From positions 1,736,001 to 1,800,000 of the forward strand of contig NZ_JAGJBY010000002.1 of the NCBI RefSeq assembly GCF_020010905.1: 64,000 bases of DNA, read 5' to 3'. The position numbers and the translations under genes are program-made. This document shows, in pieces, positions 16,676 through 23,805 of the stretch (the first letter of the stretch is position 1; each line of letters starts with the position of its first letter). Source of the stretch: Streptomyces acidiscabies. Lineage in GTDB: Bacteria > Actinomycetota > Actinomycetes > Streptomycetales > Streptomycetaceae. The notes under the pieces were generated by a model. The model made no database searches. It saw nothing but the letters and a program-made list of their open reading frames with translations, and was not told the DNA's origin.

Positions 16676-17104
16676 TCAGTCGGGTCGCTTCTGGTTCTCG
16701 ATGTAGTCCTTGACGGTCTGGATCGGCGCGCCGCCGCAGGAACCGGCGAAGTACGAGGGGGCCCACAGGTGGTCGTGCGTGATCGCCCGGTTCATCGTGT
16801 CCGTGTACTCCTGCCGCAGGTAGCGGGAGCTGACGCCCTTGAGGCTGTTGACCAGTTTGGACAGGGCGACCTTCGGCGGGTAGTGCACCAACAGGTGTAC
16901 GTGGTCGGCCTCGCCGTTGAACTCCCGAAGCTCTGCCTCGAAGCCCGCGCATACGTCGCGCATGATCTCTTCGCAGCGGGTCAGCATGTCTTCGGTGAAG
17001 ACGCCGCGCCGGTATTTGGTGACGAAGACCAGATGCGCGTGGAGGTTACAGATGACGTGACGACCCCGGCGGATATTGGGGTCTGGTTCCCATCGTGGTG
17101 ACAT
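16676..17104 (-). CDS. tnpA: IS200-type Y1 HUH transposase TnpA
   Basis: 142 residues, full length for the family. The HUH metal-binding motif is HVHLLVHYP (His68 and His70), and the catalytic tyrosine is in TVKDYIENQ (Tyr134). The body contains YRRGVFT and LVNSLKGVSSRYLR, both typical of IS200/IS605 TnpA. It moves single-stranded DNA by nicking at the terminal hairpins. The gene is intact and divergent from tnpB with 51 bp between the start codons. It could in principle still mobilise the composite element. Confidence 0.93.
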   Translation of the reverse strand: MSPRWEPDPNIRRGRHVICNLHAHLVFVTKYRRGVFTEDMLTRCEEIMRDVCAGFEAELREFNGEADHVHLLVHYPPKVALSKLVNSLKGVSSRYLRQEYTDTMNRAITHDHLWAPSYFAGSCGGAPIQTVKDYIENQKRPD

Positions 17105-17155
17105 AGACCAAGCGTAGTATGATCAAGCGAACTCGACCGGAAGGGGGTGGGCCGG

Positions 17156-18160
17156 ATGATCCGTGCGTACAAGTTCCTCATGCGGCCCACCGCGGGCCAG
17201 GCCGCCGCGCTGTCCGCGATGCTGGCCGATCACTGCTCGCTCTACAACGGGGCCCTGCAAGAACGCCGCGACGCCTACCAGCACGTCTCCAGGACGAGAG
17301 TCAAGTACGGCGATCAGTCCGCACAGCTCAAGGAGATCCGGGCATTCGACCCGGAGCGTCAGGGCCGCTGGTCGTTCTCCAGTCAGCAGGCCACACTTCG
17401 CCGTCTCGACAAGGCATTCACCGCGTTCTTCCGCCGGGTCAAGTCCGGTGAGGCGCCCGGCTATCCGCGCTTTCGCGGGGTGAGCTGGTTCGACACGGTG
17501 GAGTTCCCCAAGGACGGGGACGGCTGCCGGTGGGACTCCACCCCGCACGACCCCGTGACCCGCGTTCGTTTCCAGGGCGTCGGCCACGTGAAGGTCAACC
17601 AGCACCGGCCGGTGATCGGCAGGGTCAAGACCGTCAGCGTCAAACGCGAGGGACGTAAGTGGTTCGTCGTGCTGACCGCCGAGCGGGAACAGCCCGAGCC
17701 GCTGCCGAACACGGGCAGTGTCGTCGGTATCGACATGGGCATAGTGAACTTCCTCGCCGACTCGAACGGCGCCTTCGTGCCCAACCCGCGCCACGGCCGG
17801 AAGGCCGCCGCGAAGCTGGAAGCCGCGCAACAGGCATTGTCCCGGTTCCCCCGCCGCAAGGCCAAGGACCGCACCGCCAACCACCGGCGCGCCGTGGAGA
17901 AGGTTGCCGCGCTGCACGCCAAGGCCCGCCGTCAACGCCTTGACCATGCCCACAAGGCCGCGCTCGACCTTGTACGGCAGCACGACTTCATCGCCCACGA
18001 AGACCTCAAGATCCGCAACATGGGCAGGGCCCCCGCACCGAAGCCCGATCCGGATGAACCAGGCAGCTTCCTGCCCAACGGGGCCGCCGCGAAGGCCGGG
18101 CTGAATCGCTCGATCAACGATGCCGGATGGGGGGTGTTCCTGACGATCCTGCACGCCAAG
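17156..18160 (+). pseudogene. tnpB: TnpB RNA-guided nuclease, N-terminal part (interrupted by IS110)
   Basis: 335 codons of an IS605-type TnpB/OrfB. Visible are the N-terminal beta-barrel region (IRAYKFLMRPT), the first RuvC aspartate in GIDMGIVNFLADS, and the RuvC glutamate in HEDLKIRNM. The frame is cut exactly after the codon pair reading HAK at 18160, where the IS110 element begins; translation would run on to a stop at 18199 inside it. The missing zinc ribbon and third RuvC aspartate are found in frame at 19991-20224. ATG 17156, preceded by GGAAGGGGG, is preferred to GTG 17147. TnpB enzymes cut DNA guided by an RNA from the element's right end. As it stands this protein should be inactive. 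Confidence 0.93.
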
Positions 18161-18181
18161 ACACCTCACGGTTGCAACGTG

Positions 18182-19408
18182 TCAAGCAGCGGCGGGTAGT
18201 TCGATGCGAAAGGCGAGAGTCTCGTCGAACAGGATGTGTTTCTGGAGGCAGTGGTAGAGCTGGCCGATCATCTTGTTGAACAGGTTCCTCTGAGCGGCGG
18301 CGTGCCAGTCCCCGGCCTCGCGGCGTCGGTCGTAGTGTGCCTTGGCCCCGGGGGAGGCGGTTAGGGCTGCGAAGGCCCAGAGGTAGCCGGTGTGGTTGAG
18401 CCGGTCGTTCTTCACCCAGCGTCTGGTGATGCTGGACTTCTTCCCAGAGGCCCTGGTGATCGGGGATGCGCCGGCGTAGGCCTTCATGCCGCGGGCGGTG
18501 GTGAAGCGGGTGTGATCGTCCCCGATCTCAGCGAGGATCCGGGCGCCGAGCTGGGTTCCGAGTCCGGGGAAGCTCAGGATGATCTCGGCGTCCGGGTGCT
18601 GAGGGAAAGCCTCTTCCACCGCCTCGGCGAGCTGGTCGGCGGCGATGCAGGCGGCGTCGAGCTGCCGCAGCAGGGCGAGCATCTGCTTGCCGAGCGCGTC
18701 CTCGACCAACGGTGGCTGGTGCGCGTAGTCGGCCCGCAGAACCTCGCGGATGCGTTCGGCGTCGGTGCCGATCCGGCGTTGGCGGCCGGCGCGTTTGAGC
18801 GCCGAGTGCAGTTGCGCGATCGACAGCCTGGCGGCTCTCGTCGGGGTGGGTGCGAGTTCCAGCAGGACTCTGGCCTCGGGGCGGCAGAGGCCGTTCTGCC
18901 AGTGCAGGTAGGCGTCGAGGGCGGCGGGGAAGTACTCGCGCAGGAGCGAGCGGAGCTGGTTGGACAGCTGCTGCCGGTTCCAGACTGCGTCCTGCTGGGC
19001 GCGCGCGAGGACGGCGATGGCGCGGGCAAGGTCGCTGTCCTGCGGCAGCGACCGATGCGCGTGCATATCGGTTCGCAGGATGTTCGCCAGGACGAGGGCG
19101 TCGCCGGGGTCGGACTTCTTCCGGGTGACCGCGTGGCGGTCGCGGTAGCGGGCGGCGGCCATCGGGTTGATCGCGTAGACCTGCCGCTTCCCGGTCCGGA
19201 GCACGGCGACGAGCAGGCCGCGGGAGGTCTCGATGGCGATCGGAATGGGATCGTCCTCGGTGTCGCCGTGCTCAGCGAGCAGGTCCAGGAGGATCTTGTA
19301 GCCGGCTGCGTCGTCGGTGATGTGGCGCTTGGCCAGGAGCTTGCCGTCGTCGTCGACCAGGGCGACGTCGTGCGTCTTCTCGGCCCAGTCGATGCCGCAG
19401 TAGATCAA
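18182..19408 (-). CDS. IS110-family DEDD recombinase (transposase)
   Basis: 408 residues. The N-terminal RuvC-like DEDD domain shows YCGIDWAEKTHDVALVDDDG, then IAIETSRG and KKSDPGDALVLANILR. The C-terminal Tnp domain has the helix-hairpin SFPGLGTQLGARILAEIGD and the YAGASPITRASGKK stretch with the putative catalytic Ser. TTG start: GGAGGG lies six bases upstream and the first codons give the conserved IYCGIDW. The gene appears intact, so the element may be active. The enzyme joins target and donor DNA with the help of a bridge RNA, for which a candidate lies just upstream (19459-19728). Confidence 0.94.
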   Translation of the reverse strand: MIYCGIDWAEKTHDVALVDDDGKLLAKRHITDDAAGYKILLDLLAEHGDTEDDPIPIAIETSRGLLVAVLRTGKRQVYAINPMAAARYRDRHAVTRKKSDPGDALVLANILRTDMHAHRSLPQDSDLARAIAVLARAQQDAVWNRQQLSNQLRSLLREYFPAALDAYLHWQNGLCRPEARVLLELAPTPTRAARLSIAQLHSALKRAGRQRRIGTDAERIREVLRADYAHQPPLVEDALGKQMLALLRQLDAACIAADQLAEAVEEAFPQHPDAEIILSFPGLGTQLGARILAEIGDDHTRFTTARGMKAYAGASPITRASGKKSSITRRWVKNDRLNHTGYLWAFAALTASPGAKAHYDRRREAGDWHAAAQRNLFNKMIGQLYHCLQKHILFDETLAFRIELPAAA

Positions 19409-19458
19409 CTTCCCTCCTCTATGTGCGGGTGTTCGCGCTGGTCACGAGCGCATGCGGG

Positions 19459-19728
19459 GCCACGCAGCGACCTAATTCCAGGCCTCGATCACGGATCGGG
19501 CCGACACCTCACTAGCCGTTCGTGGCACCAGCTCACCGCACGGGCCCCGGTCTGTTCCCAGAGCTCAGGCGCTCGGGGTAAGCGAGAGATCACCGTGCGA
19601 CGGGCTCGCACCACCAACTCCAACGAGTGATCAAGCAGACGGTGTTGACGCCGCTGGTGGTCGTGAAGGCGCCGAACGCCGCCGATCTTGGCGGAGGCAT
19701 CATGGCCAGGCTGAAAGAAGGCGTGCGT
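19459..19728 (-). ncRNA. predicted IS110 bridge RNA (target loop then donor loop)
   Basis: Read on the transposase strand. The target-binding loop (19728-19676) has an outer stem ACGC/GCGT plus GCC/GGC, a left guide CTTTCAGCCT (19717-19708) and a right guide CGCCAAG (19693-19687). The left guide equals the target left of and including core CT in 9 of 10 bases, the odd one being a G-U wobble. The right guide is the exact complement of CTTGGCG, core plus right target. The donor-binding loop has outer stem GCCACG/CGTGGC (19526-19521 with 19464-19459), left guide GTGAGGTGTC (19512-19503), apical hairpin GGCCCGATC/GATCGAGGCC, and right guide GGAATTAG (19479-19472). These match the joined element ends exactly. 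Ends of the transcript are unknown; the span given covers the two loops only. Confidence 0.8.
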
Positions 19729-19990
19729 CCGGAGCCCACACAACCAACAGCAGCGTCAGCGCTGGGTGGGTGGCGGACACGAGGGCACCCGATGGCACCG
19801 CTCTCTGGGAAGGCATCTTGGCCGTGACGTTGAGAGGTATCCGGAACTCACGAGGCCACCACCCGCCAGCTGGGTTGCGCAGCCGTGCTCGTCGGAGACC
19901 TTGACGGCCCGGTGGAGTGCAGGCGTCACAACCTGTTCGAACCAACTCGCCGACTGGCGAGAGCCGGTGAGTTCCTTACAGGGGAATTAG

Positions 19991-20224
19991 GCTGAGAGCG
20001 CCGGACGGGAAGTGATCGCCGTGGACCCCCGCAACACTCCTCCGCAAGCGGGAGGTACCCCCACCCGGCGGTGCCCCGAATGCGGGCACACCGCCAAGGA
20101 GAACCGGCCCACACAGGAGAAGTTCCACTGCGTCTCGTGCGGCCACAACGCGCACGCGGACACCGTGGGCGCCCTGAACGTTCTACGGGTCGGGCTGGTC
20201 CGTCGCGACGCCAACCAGGCATAG
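19991..20224 (+). pseudogene. tnpB: TnpB RNA-guided nuclease, C-terminal part
   Basis: 77 codons continuing the tnpB frame after the IS110 insert. It starts AESAGREVIAVDPRNT and holds the zinc ribbon CPECGH...CVSCGH and the third RuvC aspartate in NAHADTVGALNVLR. Joined to the N-terminal part it gives a 412-residue TnpB with all catalytic residues. Between DPRNT and RRCPECG there are about nine extra residues (PPQAGGTPT) encoded by a CCTCCGCAAGCGGGAGG hairpin sequence, an apparent in-frame insertion of a short interspersed repeat. The 3' end and right-end hairpin would also be the source of the omega RNA. Confidence 0.9.
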
Positions 20225-20231
20225 CGAGAAG

Positions 20232-20251
20232 CCCCCTCGTTTACGAGGGGG
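20232..20251. repeat. right-end subterminal hairpin of the IS605-type element
   Basis: Perfect 8-bp stem CCCCCTCG/CGAGGGGG with loop TTTA, eight bases after the tnpB stop. It shares CG-TTTA-CG with the left-end hairpin. In this family the omega RNA runs through this structure and its guide is the flanking DNA beyond about 20260. Confidence 0.8.
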
Positions 20252-20260
20252 AGGAGTCAC

Positions 20261-20443
20261 CATCCAGTGCTCGGCGGTCGCGTAGCCCACCCCGTTCACG
20301 GTGAACGGCGACTCCCACCACTGGCTGAGGCACCCGGCCCCGATCCGCCCGTCGGCACTCGGCCGATGCCCCCAGAAGTGCAGGTACTTGACCTTGCCCC
20401 CCGCCCGGACGGCCCGCACGAGCGCCTCCCGCGAATCGATCAC
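20261..20443 (-). pseudogene. NADAR-family protein, N-terminal fragment cut by the IS605-type element
   Basis: 61 codons starting at a GTG preceded by GGAGGGGG. It reads VIDSREALVRAVRAGG, then YLHFWGHRPSADG, CLSQWWESPF and YATAEHWM, the conserved first half of the NADAR (YbiA-like) fold, which acts on ADP-ribose-linked substrates. The frame is cut right after EHWM by the right end of the mobile element. No second half is found on the far side of the element, so the C-terminus has been deleted as well. The open frame extends upstream through the 15-bp repeats, but that part is unlikely to be native protein. Confidence 0.82.
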
Positions 20444-20446
20444 GCC

Positions 20447-20743
20447 GGCCCCCTCCACACCCGGCCTCTCCACACCGGCCTCCTCCACGCCGACTTCGTC
20501 CACACTCGCCCCGTCCACGCCCGCCCTCTCCGAACTAGCCCCGTCCACACCCATCCCCTCCACGCTGGCCCCCTCCTTGCCGACTCCGTCCACGCTCGCT
20601 CGCTCCATGCCCGTCCCCTCTGCACCGGCCCCCACGCTGGCCCCCTCCATGCCGACCCCGTCCCTGCCATCTCCGTCCACGCCCACCCCGTCCACGCCCG
20701 TCCCCTCCACCCCAACCCCTTCCACCCCAACCCCCTCCCAGCC
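20447..20743. repeat. 15-bp tandem repeat (minisatellite), 20 units
   Basis: Twenty degenerate units, nineteen of 15 bp and one of 12 bp, with consensus like GGCCCCGTCCACGCC. Conserved positions are CCCCxTCCAC. On the minus strand the units encode a five-residue period x-x-G-V-E/D in frame with the NADAR fragment. The tract ends four bases before the NADAR GTG codon, and the GGAGGGG that serves as its ribosome site is part of the last unit. Confidence 0.9.
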
Positions 20744-20968
20744 CCTAACTCTCCGTGCCCAAAGCATCCCACCCCCCACCGACAACCCCACCCCCATTTC
20801 CCCCCACCCCCACCCACCTCCTCGACAGATTCCGTCGCGTAACCAAATGGCAACAACGGAATCACTTGTTGGAGCACCACACCTCTGTCAGGATCGGCAC
20901 TCAAATCCGACCAGAGCCACGCCCCCGCGTCGAACACCGAGACAGGGGCGAAGACGGAGGCGCGCGGC

Positions 20969-22489
20969 ATGCGAGACAACTCGCCCGAGCTGGAACGTTT
21001 CGCCCAGGGTGCCCAGTACATCGCAGGCCGCCTCACTCAAGGCACCTCCTCCACCCCCCACACGATCACCGACCCGGCGACGAACACCCCCGTCCTCACC
21101 TACACCCCGGCCTCCACGAAGGACGTCGACGAGGCCGTCGCCGCAGCGCACGCCGCCTTCCCCGCCTGGTCCACCGCCACCCCCGCCGCAAGATCGGACG
21201 CCCTGCACCGCCTCGTGGAAACCCTCGCCGACCGTGCGGAGCACTTCGCGCGGGTGGAGTCCCTCCAGTGCGGCAAACCCCTGCGGCTGACGCGCGAGTT
21301 CGACGTCCCCGGCACGATCGACAACACGGCGTACTTCGCCGGCGCGGCACGCCACTTGCAGGGCCAGTCGGCGGGGGAGTACTCGGCGGACCACACGTCG
21401 TACGTGCGCAGGGAACCGATCGGCGTGGTCGGCTCGATCGCCCCCTGGAACTACCCCCTCCAGATGGCCGCGTGGAAGATCCTCCCGGCGATCGCGGCGG
21501 GCAACACGATCGTGCTGAAGCCCTCCGAGCTGACGCCCCTGACCGCGCTGATGTTCGCGCAGGCGGCGACGGACGCGGGCATCCCGGACGGCGTCGTGAA
21601 CGTCGTCAGCGGCACGGGCGCCGAGGCGGGCGAACACCTCGTCGCGCACCCGGACGTGGCGATGACGTCGTTCACGGGCTCGACGGCCGTCGGCAAGCAC
21701 ATCGCGCGGGTCGCGTCGGAGACGGTCAAACGCGTGCACCTGGAACTCGGCGGAAAGGCCCCGTTCGTCGTGCACGACGACGCCGACCTGGAGGCCGCAG
21801 CGAACGGTGCCGTCGCGGGCGCGCTGATCAACGCCGGCCAGGACTGCACGGCGGCCACACGCGCGTACGTACAGAGGCCGCTGTACGACGCGTTCGTGCA
21901 GCGGACGGCCGCCCTGATGGAGAGCGTCTGCCTCGGTGACCCCTTCGCGGACGGCACGGACCTCGGCCCGCTGATCACGCGCGCGCACAGGGACCGGGTC
22001 GCGGGTTTCGTCGACCGCGCGCGTGCGTACGCGCGGGTGGTCACCGGAGGGGCCTGCCCGAAGGACAGGGACGGCGCGTACTATCTGCCCACCCTGATCG
22101 CGGACGCCCCGCAGGACAGCGAGATCGTCCGGTCCGAGATCTTCGGCCCCGTCCTGGTGGTCCTCCCCTTCGACAGCGACGACGAGGGCATCCGGCTGGC
22201 GAACGACACCCCGTACGGCCTCGCGGCGTCCGTGTGGACCCGGGACGTGTTCCGGGCGAACAGGGCGACGAGGGAGCTGCGCGCGGGGTGCGTGTGGGTC
22301 AACGACCACATCCCGATCGTCAGCGAGATGCCGCACGGGGGACACCGGCAGTCGGGTTACGGCAAGGACATGTCACCGTACTCGTTCGAGGAGTACACCC
22401 AGATCAAGCACGTCATGTTCGACAACACGGCGGCGGCCCGCAAACCCTGGCACCGCACGGTGTTCGCCGGTGGCCAAAGAAGCAGCTGA
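20969..22489 (+). CDS. aldehyde dehydrogenase, probably gamma-aminobutyraldehyde dehydrogenase
   Basis: 506 residues of the NAD-dependent ALDH superfamily. Visible are the cofactor loop GVVGSIAPWNYPLQM, the FTGSTAVGKHI loop, the general base in HLELGGKAP and the catalytic cysteine in NAGQDCTAATR. The closest match I recognise is the PatD/PuuC type that oxidises 4-aminobutyraldehyde from putrescine to GABA. That fits the polyamine transporter genes starting 61 bp downstream and gabT further on. ATG 20969 has GGAGG eight bases upstream. Confidence 0.87.
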   Translation: MRDNSPELERFAQGAQYIAGRLTQGTSSTPHTITDPATNTPVLTYTPASTKDVDEAVAAAHAAFPAWSTATPAARSDALHRLVETLADRAEHFARVESLQCGKPLRLTREFDVPGTIDNTAYFAGAARHLQGQSAGEYSADHTSYVRREPIGVVGSIAPWNYPLQMAAWKILPAIAAGNTIVLKPSELTPLTALMFAQAATDAGIPDGVVNVVSGTGAEAGEHLVAHPDVAMTSFTGSTAVGKHIARVASETVKRVHLELGGKAPFVVHDDADLEAAANGAVAGALINAGQDCTAATRAYVQRPLYDAFVQRTAALMESVCLGDPFADGTDLGPLITRAHRDRVAGFVDRARAYARVVTGGACPKDRDGAYYLPTLIADAPQDSEIVRSEIFGPVLVVLPFDSDDEGIRLANDTPYGLAASVWTRDVFRANRATRELRAGCVWVNDHIPIVSEMPHGGHRQSGYGKDMSPYSFEEYTQIKHVMFDNTAAARKPWHRTVFAGGQRSS

Positions 22490-22549
22490 CAAGGCCGCCG
22501 GGAACGCCGCCAAGTCGACCGTCGTCCGTCCGGAAGGGGCAGCACGCGC

Positions 22550-23800
22550 ATGGAGCAGTACGAGCCCGACGACCGCCTGTCACCGGCCCAGCTCGCGGCC
22601 ATGAGGCGCAGCCTGCGCACCGGCCGGGCCGCGCTGACCCGGCGCTCGCTGCTGCGCGCCTCGACAGGCGGCGCGCTGGCCCTGGCCGGTCTCGGGACGC
22701 TGAGCGCCTGCGGCATCCCGGCCGCCGGGAAGACCGCGGGCGGCACGTCCGCCGACGACCGCTCGGCGAAGGAGAAGACGGTCAACTTCTCCAACTGGAC
22801 CGAGTACATGGACGTCGACGGCAGCGGGAAACGCCATCCCACGCTCGACGCGTTCACCAAGCGCACCGGGATATCCGTCCGGTACACCGAGGACATCAAC
22901 GACAACAGCGAGTTCTTCGGCAAGATCAAGCCGCAGCTCGCCGCCGGCCAGGACACCGGCCGCGACCTGATCGTCCTCACCGACTGGCTCGCCGCGCGCC
23001 TGATCCGGCTGGGGTGGGTCCAGAAACTGGACGCGTCCAACCTGCCGCACGCCTTCGCCAACCTGTCCGCACAGTTCCGCACCCCCGACTGGGACCCGGG
23101 ACGGGCGTACTCGTACCCCTGGCAGGGCATCTCGACGGTCATCGCGTTCAACAAGAAGGCGCTCGACGGCGTCGAGGTGAAGTCGGTCTCCGACCTCCTC
23201 GACAACCGGAAGCTGAAGGGCAAGGTCGGCTTCCTCACGGAGATGCGCGACACCGTCGGCATGACCCTGCTGGACCTGGGCAAGGACCCGGCGACGTTCA
23301 CGGCGGACGACTACGACGCGGCGATCGCGCGCCTCCAGAAGGGCGTCGACAACGGCCAGATCCGCCGCTTCACCGGCAACGACTACACCGCCGACCTCAC
23401 CAAGGGCGACCTCGCCGCGTGCATCGCGTGGGCGGGGGACGTCGTCCAGCTGAAGGCGGACAGCCCGGACGTCGACTTCGTCATCCCCGACAGCGGCTAC
23501 ATGACGTCCAGCGACAACCTGCTGATCCCCAACAAGGCGCGCCACAAGACGAACGCCGAACGGCTCATGGACTACTACTACGAGCCCGGACCGGCGGCGC
23601 AGCTCGCCGCGTACATCAACTACGTCTGTCCGGTGGACGGCGTCAAGGACGCGCTGGCGAAGATCGACCCGGACGCGGCGGACAATCCGCTGATCATCCC
23701 GGACAAGGCGATGCAGGCCAAGTCGCACTCCTTCCGCTCGCTGAGCGCGAGCGAGGAGACCGCATTCGAAGCGAAGTTCGCGAAGCTCACTGGGGCGTGA
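22550..23800 (+). CDS. polyamine ABC transporter substrate-binding lipoprotein (PotD-like)
   Basis: 416 residues with a twin-arginine signal (RRSLLRASTGG) and a lipobox LSACG near residue 55. The mature protein is a spermidine/putrescine-type binding protein: VNFSNWTEYMD at the start, YPWQGISTVIAFNKK, CIAWAGD and a C-terminal EAKFAKLTGA. It would be anchored outside the membrane and deliver polyamine to the PotB/PotC permeases encoded downstream. The gene is second in the operon with the aldehyde dehydrogenase and is followed without a gap by the ATPase gene. Confidence 0.92.
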   Translation: MEQYEPDDRLSPAQLAAMRRSLRTGRAALTRRSLLRASTGGALALAGLGTLSACGIPAAGKTAGGTSADDRSAKEKTVNFSNWTEYMDVDGSGKRHPTLDAFTKRTGISVRYTEDINDNSEFFGKIKPQLAAGQDTGRDLIVLTDWLAARLIRLGWVQKLDASNLPHAFANLSAQFRTPDWDPGRAYSYPWQGISTVIAFNKKALDGVEVKSVSDLLDNRKLKGKVGFLTEMRDTVGMTLLDLGKDPATFTADDYDAAIARLQKGVDNGQIRRFTGNDYTADLTKGDLAACIAWAGDVVQLKADSPDVDFVIPDSGYMTSSDNLLIPNKARHKTNAERLMDYYYEPGPAAQLAAYINYVCPVDGVKDALAKIDPDAADNPLIIPDKAMQAKSHSFRSLSASEETAFEAKFAKLTGA

Positions 23801-23805
23801 CGACG

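Larger units (their letters stand above)
18161..19990 (-). mobile_element. IS110-family insertion element inside tnpB
   Basis: The exact borders follow from the split tnpB frame: coding sequence stops making sense after 18160 and resumes at 19991 in the same phase, giving an insert of 1830 bp. Both flanks share the dinucleotide AG on the plus strand (CT on the transposase strand), at 18159-18160 and 19989-19990; this fits the core dinucleotide left by IS110 recombination. There are no terminal inverted repeats and no longer target duplication, as expected. The transposase ends 21 bp from the low-coordinate end. A 582-bp non-coding end lies upstream of it and is the place where IS110 elements encode their bridge RNA. 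Confidence 0.93.
16585..20260. mobile_element. IS200/IS605-family element carrying a nested IS110 element
   Basis: Divergent tnpA (minus) and tnpB (plus) lie between two terminal hairpins that share the core CGTTTACG: the left hairpin at 16594-16609 and the right hairpin at 20232-20251. The right boundary is placed at 20260, because the interrupted NADAR coding sequence resumes at 20261. The left boundary is approximate, as NADAR sequence does not resume on that side. The IS110-family element at 18161-19990 splits tnpB. Without it the element is about 1.85 kb, a normal size for this family. Confidence 0.8.

Noticed and set aside
19690..19730. Alternative target-guide pair GCACGCC plus TCAGCCT in the IS110 end
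   Set aside because: GCACGCC also matches the target, but its order is opposite to the donor loop and it forms the outer stem with the sequence at 19676-19683; the CTTTCAGCCT/CGCCAAG pair is consistent with the donor-loop layout.
20141..20443. NADAR fragment extending through the element end as a functional chimeric protein
   Set aside because: Beyond EHWM the frame reads the IS right end (VTPPPRKRGG) and loses all NADAR conservation.
20447..20743. Pentapeptide-repeat protein
   Set aside because: The five-residue period comes from a degenerate 15-bp minisatellite and lacks the A(D/N)LxX pattern of true pentapeptide repeats.
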